Assembly (NCBI GenBank): GCA_021740905.1
Contig: JAIOYV010000034.1
Span: forward strand, 1 to 64,000
Origin: Bacteroidales bacterium
Lineage (GTDB): Bacteria > Bacteroidota > Bacteroidia > Bacteroidales > M50B96
Reading direction: 5' to 3'
DNA: 64,000 nt
Part shown: in pieces, positions 26,209 to 35,274 of the stretch
Position numbering within the stretch: the stretch's first letter is position 1
Layout of the letters: each line of letters opens with the position of its first letter
The notes under the pieces: generated by a model
The model's database searches: none
The model's input: the letters and a program-made list of their open reading frames with translations, nothing else
What the model was told of the DNA's origin: nothing
Program-made: the position numbers and the translations under genes

Positions 26209-28112
26209 TATGTTTTCCTTTTTATTAAATTTATAAGCGTAAGACCATTTCTCAGGTCTTTCAATTTTTCAACGGTTTGTGGGGTATCAAAGTAGCTTGG
26301 CCTCAACGGGGCGGGGTGTAATACTTTGCGCCATTGAAGCTCTTTTACAATTGGGATATGGTCGGCTGAAATTTTGCCTACAAACAAAGGCTCCAATTCA
26401 CCTCCCTTCTTTATATATTCTAAAAGCTGTACCAAACCCCGCAAATATACAGCATCTTTTGTTAATCCACCACTGCGGAATGTCCGCATGGCTATATAGA
26501 AAGCGGTGTAGCGTTCAAAGCCGTGTACATTATTCAGTTCACGAAACACATCGATAAATGTGGCCCCATTGATCATGTTGCGGGCGGCCACTACACGGGC
26601 GGCCAATAAGCGCATCCTGGGTTGGGTCAATCCATCTACCATGTATTCGGACAGAACTGCAAGGCCCTCCTGCAACTCTTCATATCCGGCCAGACCCACA
26701 TATAATTGTCTAAGGGGTTGAGCCTTGCCATTGATGTGGGTCAAAACATGCGTTCCTACTTCATGCTGGATCAGGGCCTCGATTCGGGCAGTAGGGATTT
26801 TTAAGTGTGACCCGATGAGCACGTTTCCATGTGATACCATCAAGCCCGAAATATCGTCACGAACCACCACTTTATTTCGGATTTCGGGAACCGTTTTTTT
26901 AAACCAGGCTATCTCTTGATTGGCCCTTGCCGCAAAAGCTTTCGCATCGACTGAAAAGCCTGTGGCCTCTTCCCTGCTGCGGGGCGATAGTTGCTGCAAT
27001 AGTTCAAGCGACATATCCATCAAAGAGTCTTCGATGCCACCAAACAGTTGAAGGCTGCCGTACATAAAGGAGCGTGTTCCCCGGTCGATGAGCATGGTGA
27101 ACTTGCGGTCCAGTTCCAGTTGTTGCCCCCTGAAAAGCTGGGCCAAGGTTGGATCTTCAATTTTTTCGATGGGCACCTGAAAAAGCCGCCGCTTGGACAG
27201 GGCCGGGTCTACAACCAACGGACGGTAGGTAAATTGCGGTGCAACCTCAAATTTATTTCGTTGAAAGGCTGCCCATGCTGCCTTGCTGTTGGTAGGTGTG
27301 ACCTGCAAAAGAAAATCGAATTCGTTGCATATATTCGCCAATTGGCGGTCGATCTCCCAAACGGCCTTTACCATACTCCTGCGACCCAGACTCTGGTAAT
27401 GAAGCGGGCGATAAGGTGTGTGGACAAGCGTAAATTCGAAGAAACAATTTTTTAAGGCTTTGGCAAATCTCCGTTGCAGATCGCGGCGAAGGAGAGGGAA
27501 AATTTGCTTTGTCTCAGCATCGCGATAGATGGGGCGGACCTCGATCCCTATGATGTGACAACCCAGCTCTTTTGCTTCGGCCATCGAAAGCACGGGAGAC
27601 AAACCCGATGGCGATATTTTAGTGGCTTCCACTATTTCAACTTTTGCTGCTTCCCTGCGGATTTTTACCTCCCTCAATGCACCCGCAAGGGTTTCGATAG
27701 TTGAATTTATGGCCGTTTTCTTTGGCTTGAAAATGGTAAAGGCCGGTTTGTAAGTGGGCATTTCGCTGTATTGGCCATCATCCTGAGTTAGCCAGACTTC
27801 CAATATCAGGAACGACCCAAAACTTTTTTTTAAGGTTTGGGCGATTCGTTTTACCAGCACAGAAATTTGTTTTTGTTGATTTCGGTTCCCGGTGGCAATC
27901 AGGTACGATGCTTCGCCAATGATAAGCCGTTCGGATAGTGAGTCATCGTTTGTGACCCGCTGGCGATAGATGCAAAGGAAGGGCAGTTGCCTGTCGATGT
28001 GCAAACGTCCCCACAGGGGAAGTGTTCGGCGAACCTGCTTGTTTTCTGCCAATCGCTCACAAATCGTGTCGATAAAGCTATCCGTGATTGGGCTAATTTG
28101 TTTTTTTACCAT
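26208..28112 (-). CDS. DUF1704 / QEGLA-motif putative metallopeptidase (MATCAP-related family)
   Basis: A 634-residue protein annotated in databases as 'flavohemoglobin expression-modulating QEGLA motif protein'. The central region carries HEVGTH (an HExxxH zinc motif) followed about 30 residues on by LQEGLA, whose Glu would be the third ligand. The same motif pair defines the eukaryotic tubulin tyrosine carboxypeptidases MATCAP1/2, which belong to this family, so metallopeptidase activity is a fair inference. The first 300 or so residues form a separate domain (RDAETKQIFPLLRRDLQRRF..). It overlaps the amidohydrolase gene by 7 bases and the ATP-grasp gene by one, so the three proteins are probably made in fixed proportion. 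Confidence 0.85.
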   Translation of the reverse strand: MVKKQISPITDSFIDTICERLAENKQVRRTLPLWGRLHIDRQLPFLCIYRQRVTNDDSLSERLIIGEASYLIATGNRNQQKQISVLVKRIAQTLKKSFGSFLILEVWLTQDDGQYSEMPTYKPAFTIFKPKKTAINSTIETLAGALREVKIRREAAKVEIVEATKISPSGLSPVLSMAEAKELGCHIIGIEVRPIYRDAETKQIFPLLRRDLQRRFAKALKNCFFEFTLVHTPYRPLHYQSLGRRSMVKAVWEIDRQLANICNEFDFLLQVTPTNSKAAWAAFQRNKFEVAPQFTYRPLVVDPALSKRRLFQVPIEKIEDPTLAQLFRGQQLELDRKFTMLIDRGTRSFMYGSLQLFGGIEDSLMDMSLELLQQLSPRSREEATGFSVDAKAFAARANQEIAWFKKTVPEIRNKVVVRDDISGLMVSHGNVLIGSHLKIPTARIEALIQHEVGTHVLTHINGKAQPLRQLYVGLAGYEELQEGLAVLSEYMVDGLTQPRMRLLAARVVAARNMINGATFIDVFRELNNVHGFERYTAFYIAMRTFRSGGLTKDAVYLRGLVQLLEYIKKGGELEPLFVGKISADHIPIVKELQWRKVLHPAPLRPSYFDTPQTVEKLKDLRNGLTLINLIKRKT

Positions 28113-28906
28113 TTCGCCCCTAGCTGTTTTAATTCTTCCAGCACTCCTTTTACAGTGGATTGAAGTGCCATGTCGATTTTTTTAATCTGATCCTGATCCG
28201 GAATTCCGGTCCATTCGTCCATAAAGAATTTTTTAAATTCAACCGATAAACAGCAAGCTGATTCCTGGAAGTTCTGGTGGATCCATCTTCCAAATTGCCC
28301 GCCCTTGAATTTTATGTTTTCACGCACATCGAGTTTTCGTGAGTCATAATCGTAGTTACCGAGGTCGGACATAAAGCGATCAACGAGGGGTGCCCATTTT
28401 TCCCGGTCCATGGTCCCTGTTCCTATGTTTACTTCGGGGTTTAATTCTGCGTCGGCAGGCGGGCCATCGGGCGACTCGCGCCGATAGCAATACGAATGTA
28501 GGTCGAACACCACAAAACGGCCATATCTTTTTTCCAGGTCAGAAAATAGTTTGTGGGCTTCCGCATAAAAGGCATCATATTCAGCCAGCGAACGATCAAT
28601 AATTTCGGCAGGAAGGTCAGATTTCCACACGTTCAAACCCCAGGCATCTTCAGGCAAAATATACACAGCTTTTTCGCGGGGCCGGTTCAAATCGACCTCG
28701 AATCGAGAGTGGGTTGCAATAATCCGCGTATTTCCCATGCTCGTCCAGATTCCTGTAAAAGGATCCTCCTCTTGTAGCTGACCGGTATCGCTCAGTGCAA
28801 TCAGGACTGCCACTTCGGGCCGTAGCCTATGCCCATCGTGGATGGCTGTGGCTACCAGAGGCCCATTGCCAAGGTGTGTTTCCCAAATTTTATTTTGATC
28901 GTTCAT
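28106..28906 (-). CDS. N-formylglutamate amidohydrolase-family protein
   Basis: A 266-residue protein of the FGase (HutG2) zinc-dependent amidohydrolase superfamily. VATAIHDGHRLRP near the N-terminus, SRFEVDLNRPREKAVY (about residues 66-81) and FVVFDLHSYCYRR are the conserved blocks with metal-binding His and Asp. FGases cleave N-formylglutamate in histidine breakdown, but no hut gene is here. Linked instead to a QEGLA peptidase and an ATP-grasp ligase, it may act on another acylated amino acid or on a product of that ligase. It is the first gene of the operon. Confidence 0.83.
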   Translation of the reverse strand: MNDQNKIWETHLGNGPLVATAIHDGHRLRPEVAVLIALSDTGQLQEEDPFTGIWTSMGNTRIIATHSRFEVDLNRPREKAVYILPEDAWGLNVWKSDLPAEIIDRSLAEYDAFYAEAHKLFSDLEKRYGRFVVFDLHSYCYRRESPDGPPADAELNPEVNIGTGTMDREKWAPLVDRFMSDLGNYDYDSRKLDVRENIKFKGGQFGRWIHQNFQESACCLSVEFKKFFMDEWTGIPDQDQIKKIDMALQSTVKGVLEELKQLGAKW

Positions 28907-29272
28907 GTTTCCTGTCTCTATATCTTATATCTTTTTACTCACTTATCATTCCTTAATTTTAATAGTTGGACATAAAATTTAAAGGAAAATTTATTACGAA
29001 AATAGTGTTTCATTTGAATCTACACACTACTTACGGGTATTGTTTTACAAGGATTTTCAGTAACTTTGGAATCTAATGTCAACAAATTTGCGTTTAAAGT
29101 CTTTATTTCCGGAATTAATCGAAAAACTGGTTTAAAAAAGAGACTATCGAATATTTTCTTAGTCACATATTTTCATGTAATTTTATGGTTAAACCATCAT
29201 TCCTCCGTGTATTCTCAATTAAAATTGTATTTTAGTCTTTTTGACAAAACTTACTTTTAATTGATATAGAAA
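28907..29272. other. Divergent intergenic region
   Basis: 366 bases between the amidohydrolase operon (minus) and the transporter-ATPase fusion (plus). It must hold both promoters, but I find no clean TTG/TAnnTTTG pair, and no gene or repeat that I can support. Confidence 0.4.
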
Positions 29273-32200
29273 ATGGCGAAGTCCAACAAATTCGGCGCAT
29301 TCAAGGGAGTATTCACCCCTTCCATTCTGACCATCCTGGGTGTAATAATGTACATGCGTCTGCCTATGATAGTGGGAGAATCGGGATTGTTTGCCACTTT
29401 GGGGATAATAGTAGTGGCACACATCATATCCATTACAACAGGCTTAAGTGTCTCGTCTATTGCCACTGATAAAAAAGTGGAGGCGGGAGGCACTTATTTC
29501 ATCATTTCTCGAAGTTTGGGCTTGCCCATTGGTGGAACGCTTGGTCTGGCTTTGTTTGTGGGCTTGTCGTTTAGTGTTAGTCTTTACCTGATTGGTTTTG
29601 CCGAAAGTTTCCTCAGCTATTGGGGCTTTGGAATGGACATTAATTCGATTCGGATTGCCGGAAGTGCCATTCTGTTGCTGGTCACCATCCTTACCTTTAT
29701 AAGTACCTCGCTGGCTTTGAAAACCCAGTATTTTATTATGGCCGCCATATTCTTATCGTTGATTTCCATTTTCTTTGGCAAGCATGATTATGTGCCCGAA
29801 TTGCCCAATCTAACCGGAACTGGCACAGGGGTTTCTTTGATGGTTTTGTTTGGGATATTTTTTCCGGCAGTAACAGGTTTCGAGGCGGGGGTTTCGATGT
29901 CGGGCGATTTGAAAGACCCGAAGAAATCAATTCCCGTTGGTACACTCTCAGCTGTACTGGTAGGTTTGGTGGCCTATATTTTCCTTGCCTTTTTCTTTTC
30001 TTATTCGGTGGATGGTAATTTGCTGAAAGACGACCCACAAGCTTTATTGAAAATTTCGTGGATACCTGAGCTTGTTATTGCTGGTATTTGGGGTGCTACT
30101 TTGTCCTCTGCATTAGGAAGCATACTTGGAGCACCCCGTATTTTGCAGGCCACTGCCCTGGACAAGATAACCCCAAAAATATTTGCCAAAGGCGTAGGCC
30201 CGGCCAACGAACCCCGAAACGCCCTCATCCTTTCGTTTCTGATTGCCGAAGCCGGCATCCTGATTGGCGACCTGGACATTATTGCCCGGATTGTTTCCAT
30301 CTTTTTCATTACGACCTACGGGTTCCTGAATTTGAGCAGTGCTTTCGAAGCCATGACCAGTGCCGATTTCAGGCCCTCCTTCAAAACTCCGATATGGGCT
30401 AGCCTGGTTGGTTCTGCAGCCTGTTTCCTGGTGATGATCCAGCTCGACTTTGTGGCCATGCTGGGGGCTACCGTAATTTTAGGCTTGCTGTTTTTATACT
30501 TGAAACGAAAAGAATTGAGCCTTCAAACCGGTGATACGTGGGGCAGCATCTGGGCCTCGATGGTGAAATATGGGATTGCCAAACTCAGCAAAACTGCCTT
30601 TCACCACCGCAACTGGAGGCCCAACATTATTATGTTCTGTGGACAGGACAACGAAAGACCCGGACTCATAAAATTGGGCAACGATATAGTCGGGAAATTA
30701 GGCATGCTTTCGGGCTTCGAAATTGAACTGACCGATGATACAAGTCTGCGAAAATCAGTTTTTCAAACACGCTTACAATCTACAGGGAACGAAACCACTA
30801 TCCGAAAATACAGCAGCCAGTCTTTGTACGAGGGTATGGACGACATTACCCGTTTGTACGGTATTGGCGGCTTTGAACCGAATACGGTGTTTATTGGCTG
30901 GAGCAAGAATCCCAAAAACCAGGCGGCTTTTCAGGAATTTGCAAAAAACCTGAACCACAATAATTTCAATTCAATCTTTTTCAGATACAATGAAGCACGG
31001 GCTTTGGGGAACAACAAAACCATCGATATTTGGTGGAGCGGACAGGGGCGAAACCTTAGTTTTGCCATTGGCCTTATTCGACACCTTACCGCGTCGGCTA
31101 CGTGGAAAAATGCTAAGGTTCGGTTATTGGTGATAGCCCAGGATGCCAACCAAATAGAGAGGGCATATAAATCGCTCCACACCATTGTTGAAGATTACCG
31201 GGTAACTATGGAGATTGAAATCATCAATAATTCCTTCGAAAAACTGGACGAGAAAACCATTATAGCCGACCGCTCGCAGCAAACCGACCTGGCTATACTT
31301 TGTGTGCCGGAAAGGAAAATCAAAAACTTCGAGAAACATTATGATGAGTACAATTCACTAACCCAACAATTAGGATCGAGTCTGTTGATTAGTGGTTCGA
31401 CCCATTTCGAGGAGTACAACCTGTTCCCCGTAAAAACACAACTGGTGATGAAACCTGAGGCCGGAAGTATGGCCCTGCCCGATTTGGCCCAATCACAATT
31501 CACTCAAATTGCAGAAATCACGGCGAAAGTTGATGCCTACCAACAGGAATCTGCCAATAAATTATTTATAGGTTCGTTCCAACCTATTTATATCGAAAGC
31601 ATAGGCTTTGTGGACGACATCAAACGATTGATCGGCGCAAATAACACGGCCCTCCAAAAAATACTCTGGTATAGCGATAAACCGAAACAATCGAAAGTGC
31701 TGAAAAAAGCGAGAAATGATTTCTATTTCAAATTGAAAAAATTGATTGAATCCTTTTTGAAAGAGAAGCTTACGGTGCAGCGCGAATTGTTAGGCTCGGG
31801 CTTGTCATCTTTTCAGGTATCCAACATCGAATACTTAAAAGACACACCATCGAAAATAAGACTTGTCCTTAACCGGAAAGAATTCCTTTCAAAAGAAATA
31901 TCCAAAGAGAAAATATACAAACTTATATTGCGCTCGCGATTGACAAAGCCATTTTTGGGCAAAGATCAGTTTCAGGTAAAAATTAGCTATCGCGATTTGG
32001 CTTCCTATTTTATGCACGATCAGAAACAAGTCCATCTCGCCGATGATTTGCAAAAGATTCAGAAGTATTACATTACATTCCTTGGCGAAATAAAGGGGAT
32101 AATCCTGGAAGAAGAAGTTCAATTCGAAAGCATCAGCAAAAAAATTAGCGACAAAACTTTAGAGAAATCCAACCTGGATGAAATTTATGCCCAGGCAAAA

Positions 32201-34375
32201 AACATGGTTGGCGAACTAAAAACATACATCGAAAAAGAACAAAAACAACTCTACCAAATTTTAAAAGGAAATGCCCGCAACGGCGCGAACAAGTTGGTGC
32301 AGGCAATTGACAGCCTTGATCCTCAATCGGAAATAAACCAAAACAACAGAGGCCGGAAATACTATAAAAACCTACTCGAAGCCAACGAGAATTTTGCCTC
32401 ACAATGTTTTGATGCCTGCCAATATTTTACCAACCGGCTGTACCTCGAAATACTTCTGAACACCTACAAAAACAGGGTGAAAGAAAACATGGAACTTTTT
32501 TCCGCCTCACTTATCCAGAAAATAAATTCGGGCTTGCTCTCAAGAATAAAACAAATTCAGAAAAGCATATCGGACAATAAGGAGGATGCGAAAGCCTTGC
32601 TGTTGATAGGTGTTGATTTTGAAATGGAGTGGGACACAAGTTTCGATGAATTCTACGAAACCCTGCGCACGAAAACAATCGAGCTTTCGGAGAACCTGCC
32701 TGAAAATATCACCATTGCACAAAACATTGGAACGGTTGGCGAAACGGTAAATCAAACGGAAAGCCTTTCCCTTATCGAAGTGCCGGCAATGCAAATGTCG
32801 CACTACCTAACAGAGCTACGATTGTTAAGCCCGGTGAAGGAGGAGCTGGAAAAAATAGCGACTAAGCTCAACACCCAATATTATCACCTGAAAGACCTTA
32901 CAAGCTACCTGCATTTCGAAATTGAAAACATCGACCGGGAAGCACTCGACAGAAACGAGCTTATTAAGCAGATTGTGACAGAAACACAACAAGAACTGAA
33001 CGATGAGATTGTTGCAATTGAAAAAATCCAAAAGGAACTTTCGATATATACCCTTAAGCAATCCGAACAAGTATTTTCAGCCTTGTCGATCCATAAGATA
33101 AAAGACAGCAGCGAAGAATTGTCGCACCTTATCCGCGAAGTGCAAAGCCGTAAAAGTGTAGGGCGTTTGGCAATACTTCGTGATAAGTTTGTTGTCGGCT
33201 ATCAAAAACTTTTGGTGCAAGTACTTTATACAAAAAGCGAGGGGATATTGCTGGCCAACGAATTGTCGGAGCAAACACAAAAGCAAAGTATACATGAACA
33301 GATCCTGAATTTTGTTGAAAAGAAAAGCCCTAAACCCGCAGTATTTCATAAAATACCGAATTATTATAAAAGCCTGTTCAGTGGAAAATCAAGCATTAGC
33401 CATGAGTTTTGGATTGAACGTCCCATCGAGGAAAACCAATTCGCGAAAGCCTTGGTACGCTACAATGATATTAAGCGGGGCGGGATTATGGTGATAGGCG
33501 AACGCAATTCGGGCAAGACCGCTTTGTGTCGTTACCTGGCCGGAAAGCATTTCGAGGCGGCAAAAAACGTCCATGTCCATGCCCCTGTAAACGGTTCGGT
33601 AAAAACCGAAGACTTTCTAATGGCTTTGAAGGAAGCGACCAAACTACAGGGCAACGCACACGAAATTATCGACAAGCTGCCCCATAATATCATCCTCGTT
33701 ATCCACGACCTCGAACTTTGGTGGGAAAGGACCCGGGAGGGCGGGCAGGTTATCGCACTCATCCTTGAATTGATAAAACAGTTTGGGCATAAAACCTTCT
33801 TCGTTGTCAATCTAAATAATCATGCCCACGCCTTTCTGGGCAAGCTGTTTAAGTTGGAAAACTATTTTTTCAGTTCCATTTATTGCCGCCCCTTCGATGC
33901 CGAAGAGATAAAGGATTTAATACTGACCAGGCATCGCAGCAGTGGCCTAAGATTTAATCTTCGGAAAAAGGAAGAGCAGCAATTATCGAAGGTAAAACAG
34001 GCAAGTCTGTTCAATAAATATTTCAAAGTATCGAAAGGGAACCCCGGACAGGCCCTTCAAACATGGTTAACCAGTGTTCAAGTTTTTGCAAACAACATGC
34101 TTACGATAAGCGAACCGGTTGAACCCAACCACGCCGTGCTGGAAAACCTCCCCGACGAATGGTCCATAGTGCTTGCCCAGATACTGATCCACAAACGGGT
34201 CGATAGTGGCAAGCTATCGCGTATTACAGGCATGTCGCCCGAAAGCATGGACGATTTGCTGACCACGCTCCTTATGTCGGGCTTGCTGACCGACCGGGGT
34301 AACAATGTGTTTATGATCAACTATTATGTGAATAAGGAAGTCAGCAAAGTATTAACAAACAAAGAAATCATTTAA
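29273..34375 (+). CDS. SLC12-like cation-chloride cotransporter fused to a coiled-coil and P-loop ATPase
   Basis: A 1700-residue fusion. Residues 1-430 are an APC/SLC12-type transporter with about 12 helices (GVFTPSILTILGVIMYMRL, VSSIATDKKVEAGGTYFII). Residues about 430-770 match the cytoplasmic SLC12 C-domain (NWRPNIIMFCGQDNERPG). Residues about 780-1370 are long charged helices likely to form coiled coils. Then a nucleotidase domain follows: Walker A GERNSGKT (1409-1416) and a Walker B-like ILVIHDLE (1474-1481), and a C-terminal winged-helix-like tail (SGKLSRITGMSPESMDDLL). SLC12 proteins move Cl- with Na+ and/or K+ and set cell volume in animals; bacterial members are little studied and normally have no ATPase. 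An MscS-like gene follows ten bases later. I infer an ATP-sensing or AAA/STAND-type gate on the transporter; energy coupling is not shown. Confidence 0.85.
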   Translation: MAKSNKFGAFKGVFTPSILTILGVIMYMRLPMIVGESGLFATLGIIVVAHIISITTGLSVSSIATDKKVEAGGTYFIISRSLGLPIGGTLGLALFVGLSFSVSLYLIGFAESFLSYWGFGMDINSIRIAGSAILLLVTILTFISTSLALKTQYFIMAAIFLSLISIFFGKHDYVPELPNLTGTGTGVSLMVLFGIFFPAVTGFEAGVSMSGDLKDPKKSIPVGTLSAVLVGLVAYIFLAFFFSYSVDGNLLKDDPQALLKISWIPELVIAGIWGATLSSALGSILGAPRILQATALDKITPKIFAKGVGPANEPRNALILSFLIAEAGILIGDLDIIARIVSIFFITTYGFLNLSSAFEAMTSADFRPSFKTPIWASLVGSAACFLVMIQLDFVAMLGATVILGLLFLYLKRKELSLQTGDTWGSIWASMVKYGIAKLSKTAFHHRNWRPNIIMFCGQDNERPGLIKLGNDIVGKLGMLSGFEIELTDDTSLRKSVFQTRLQSTGNETTIRKYSSQSLYEGMDDITRLYGIGGFEPNTVFIGWSKNPKNQAAFQEFAKNLNHNNFNSIFFRYNEARALGNNKTIDIWWSGQGRNLSFAIGLIRHLTASATWKNAKVRLLVIAQDANQIERAYKSLHTIVEDYRVTMEIEIINNSFEKLDEKTIIADRSQQTDLAILCVPERKIKNFEKHYDEYNSLTQQLGSSLLISGSTHFEEYNLFPVKTQLVMKPEAGSMALPDLAQSQFTQIAEITAKVDAYQQESANKLFIGSFQPIYIESIGFVDDIKRLIGANNTALQKILWYSDKPKQSKVLKKARNDFYFKLKKLIESFLKEKLTVQRELLGSGLSSFQVSNIEYLKDTPSKIRLVLNRKEFLSKEISKEKIYKLILRSRLTKPFLGKDQFQVKISYRDLASYFMHDQKQVHLADDLQKIQKYYITFLGEIKGIILEEEVQFESISKKISDKTLEKSNLDEIYAQAKNMVGELKTYIEKEQKQLYQILKGNARNGANKLVQAIDSLDPQSEINQNNRGRKYYKNLLEANENFASQCFDACQYFTNRLYLEILLNTYKNRVKENMELFSASLIQKINSGLLSRIKQIQKSISDNKEDAKALLLIGVDFEMEWDTSFDEFYETLRTKTIELSENLPENITIAQNIGTVGETVNQTESLSLIEVPAMQMSHYLTELRLLSPVKEELEKIATKLNTQYYHLKDLTSYLHFEIENIDREALDRNELIKQIVTETQQELNDEIVAIEKIQKELSIYTLKQSEQVFSALSIHKIKDSSEELSHLIREVQSRKSVGRLAILRDKFVVGYQKLLVQVLYTKSEGILLANELSEQTQKQSIHEQILNFVEKKSPKPAVFHKIPNYYKSLFSGKSSISHEFWIERPIEENQFAKALVRYNDIKRGGIMVIGERNSGKTALCRYLAGKHFEAAKNVHVHAPVNGSVKTEDFLMALKEATKLQGNAHEIIDKLPHNIILVIHDLELWWERTREGGQVIALILELIKQFGHKTFFVVNLNNHAHAFLGKLFKLENYFFSSIYCRPFDAEEIKDLILTRHRSSGLRFNLRKKEEQQLSKVKQASLFNKYFKVSKGNPGQALQTWLTSVQVFANNMLTISEPVEPNHAVLENLPDEWSIVLAQILIHKRVDSGKLSRITGMSPESMDDLLTTLLMSGLLTDRGNNVFMINYYVNKEVSKVLTNKEII

Positions 34376-34385
34376 TATTCGAGAT

Positions 34386-35087
34386 ATGAGAATCCTGATT
34401 GCACTTGTCGTTGTAATTGTATCGGCAATCCTGATCAATTCCTTTAAGCTTGCCCTTAACAAATTGCTTTTGAGGTATAAGTTGGCAAAAAGGGTGTACA
34501 AAGTACTGCCCATTGTGGAACTGATATTTTGGATGGCCCTGATGTTTTGGATCGTCAATTTTTTGTTCGAAGAATATACATTTTACAATCTCCTGGTGGC
34601 CTCGCTCATGTTTGTGGCCATCCTGTTTGTTTCGTGGTACTACATCCGGAATTTCATTGCAGGGATATTTTTCCGGCTTCAAAATAAATTTATCATCGGC
34701 GACATCATCCAGTTTGCCGAAATCACCGGAAACATTAAAAAGTTAACCTCAAGTCACCTGGTTATTGAAGCCAAAGAAGGCCAGGTAATGCGCATCCCCT
34801 ATTCCAAACTGAGCAACGAAATTATTTCGGAGCACACCGATCTGAATACCTTCCAGGAATCGAAAATCACACTAAAACCAAACCTTAGCCTTGGAAAAGA
34901 TCAAACAAAGGAAGCCATCGTTTCCAGCATTTTGCTGTCGCCCTGGCAAAAGCTAAACCGTAAACCCAACGTAAAATTTATTGCAGAAGAGGAAAACCAC
35001 TATGTTTTTGAGGTGAATGTAAGCACCAAAAACGAAAAGCATTTGGGCTATTTGATTAGTGCTTTAAAAAAGGAGTTTGAAAAATAG
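34386..35087 (+). CDS. Small-conductance mechanosensitive channel (MscS-like)
   Basis: A 233-residue membrane protein. Three helices (about residues 2-18, 40-60, 65-85) are followed by the MscS beta-domain: FIIGDIIQFAEITGNIKKLT and GQVMRIPYSKLSNEII match the conserved core, and an alpha/beta tail completes the cage. MscS channels release solutes on hypo-osmotic shock. It starts ten bases after the transporter-ATPase fusion and is surely cotranscribed, linking ion uptake and emergency release in one unit. Confidence 0.85.
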   Translation: MRILIALVVVIVSAILINSFKLALNKLLLRYKLAKRVYKVLPIVELIFWMALMFWIVNFLFEEYTFYNLLVASLMFVAILFVSWYYIRNFIAGIFFRLQNKFIIGDIIQFAEITGNIKKLTSSHLVIEAKEGQVMRIPYSKLSNEIISEHTDLNTFQESKITLKPNLSLGKDQTKEAIVSSILLSPWQKLNRKPNVKFIAEEENHYVFEVNVSTKNEKHLGYLISALKKEFEK

Positions 35088-35189
35088 TATAATAACTTAT
35101 CCAGGAATTGTCATCCCGAGCCACAAGCCAAGAAAAAAAGGGCACAAAAAGGAAGGATTTTATTAAGGCTATTTTTAGGTTAAAATTGC

Positions 35190-35217
35190 ATCAAAACATT
35201 TCATGTAATGTTTTGAT
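35190..35217. promoter_or_regulatory. Operator-like inverted repeat on the promoter of the Omp28-like gene
   Basis: ATCAAAACATT (35190-35200) and AATGTTTTGAT (35207-35217) are perfect 11-base arms with a six-base spacer. The right arm contains the TTG of the promoter, as expected for a repressor or activator site. Confidence 0.6.
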
Positions 35218-35241
35218 TTAAACATAAAAACACTAGTTTTG
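35213..35241 (+). promoter_or_regulatory. Promoter of the Omp28-like T9SS gene
   Basis: TTG at 35213-35215, an 18-base spacer and TAGTTTTG at 35234-35241 fit the Bacteroidota promoter. It lies 33 bases before the ATG. Confidence 0.6.
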
Positions 35242-35274
35242 TTATAATGTCTATTAATTAAAAAAAGAAACAAA

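Noticed and set aside
28106-28906. Histidine-utilisation hutG
   Set aside because: No hut genes are nearby and the enzyme is in an operon with a peptidase and a ligase; only family level is supported.
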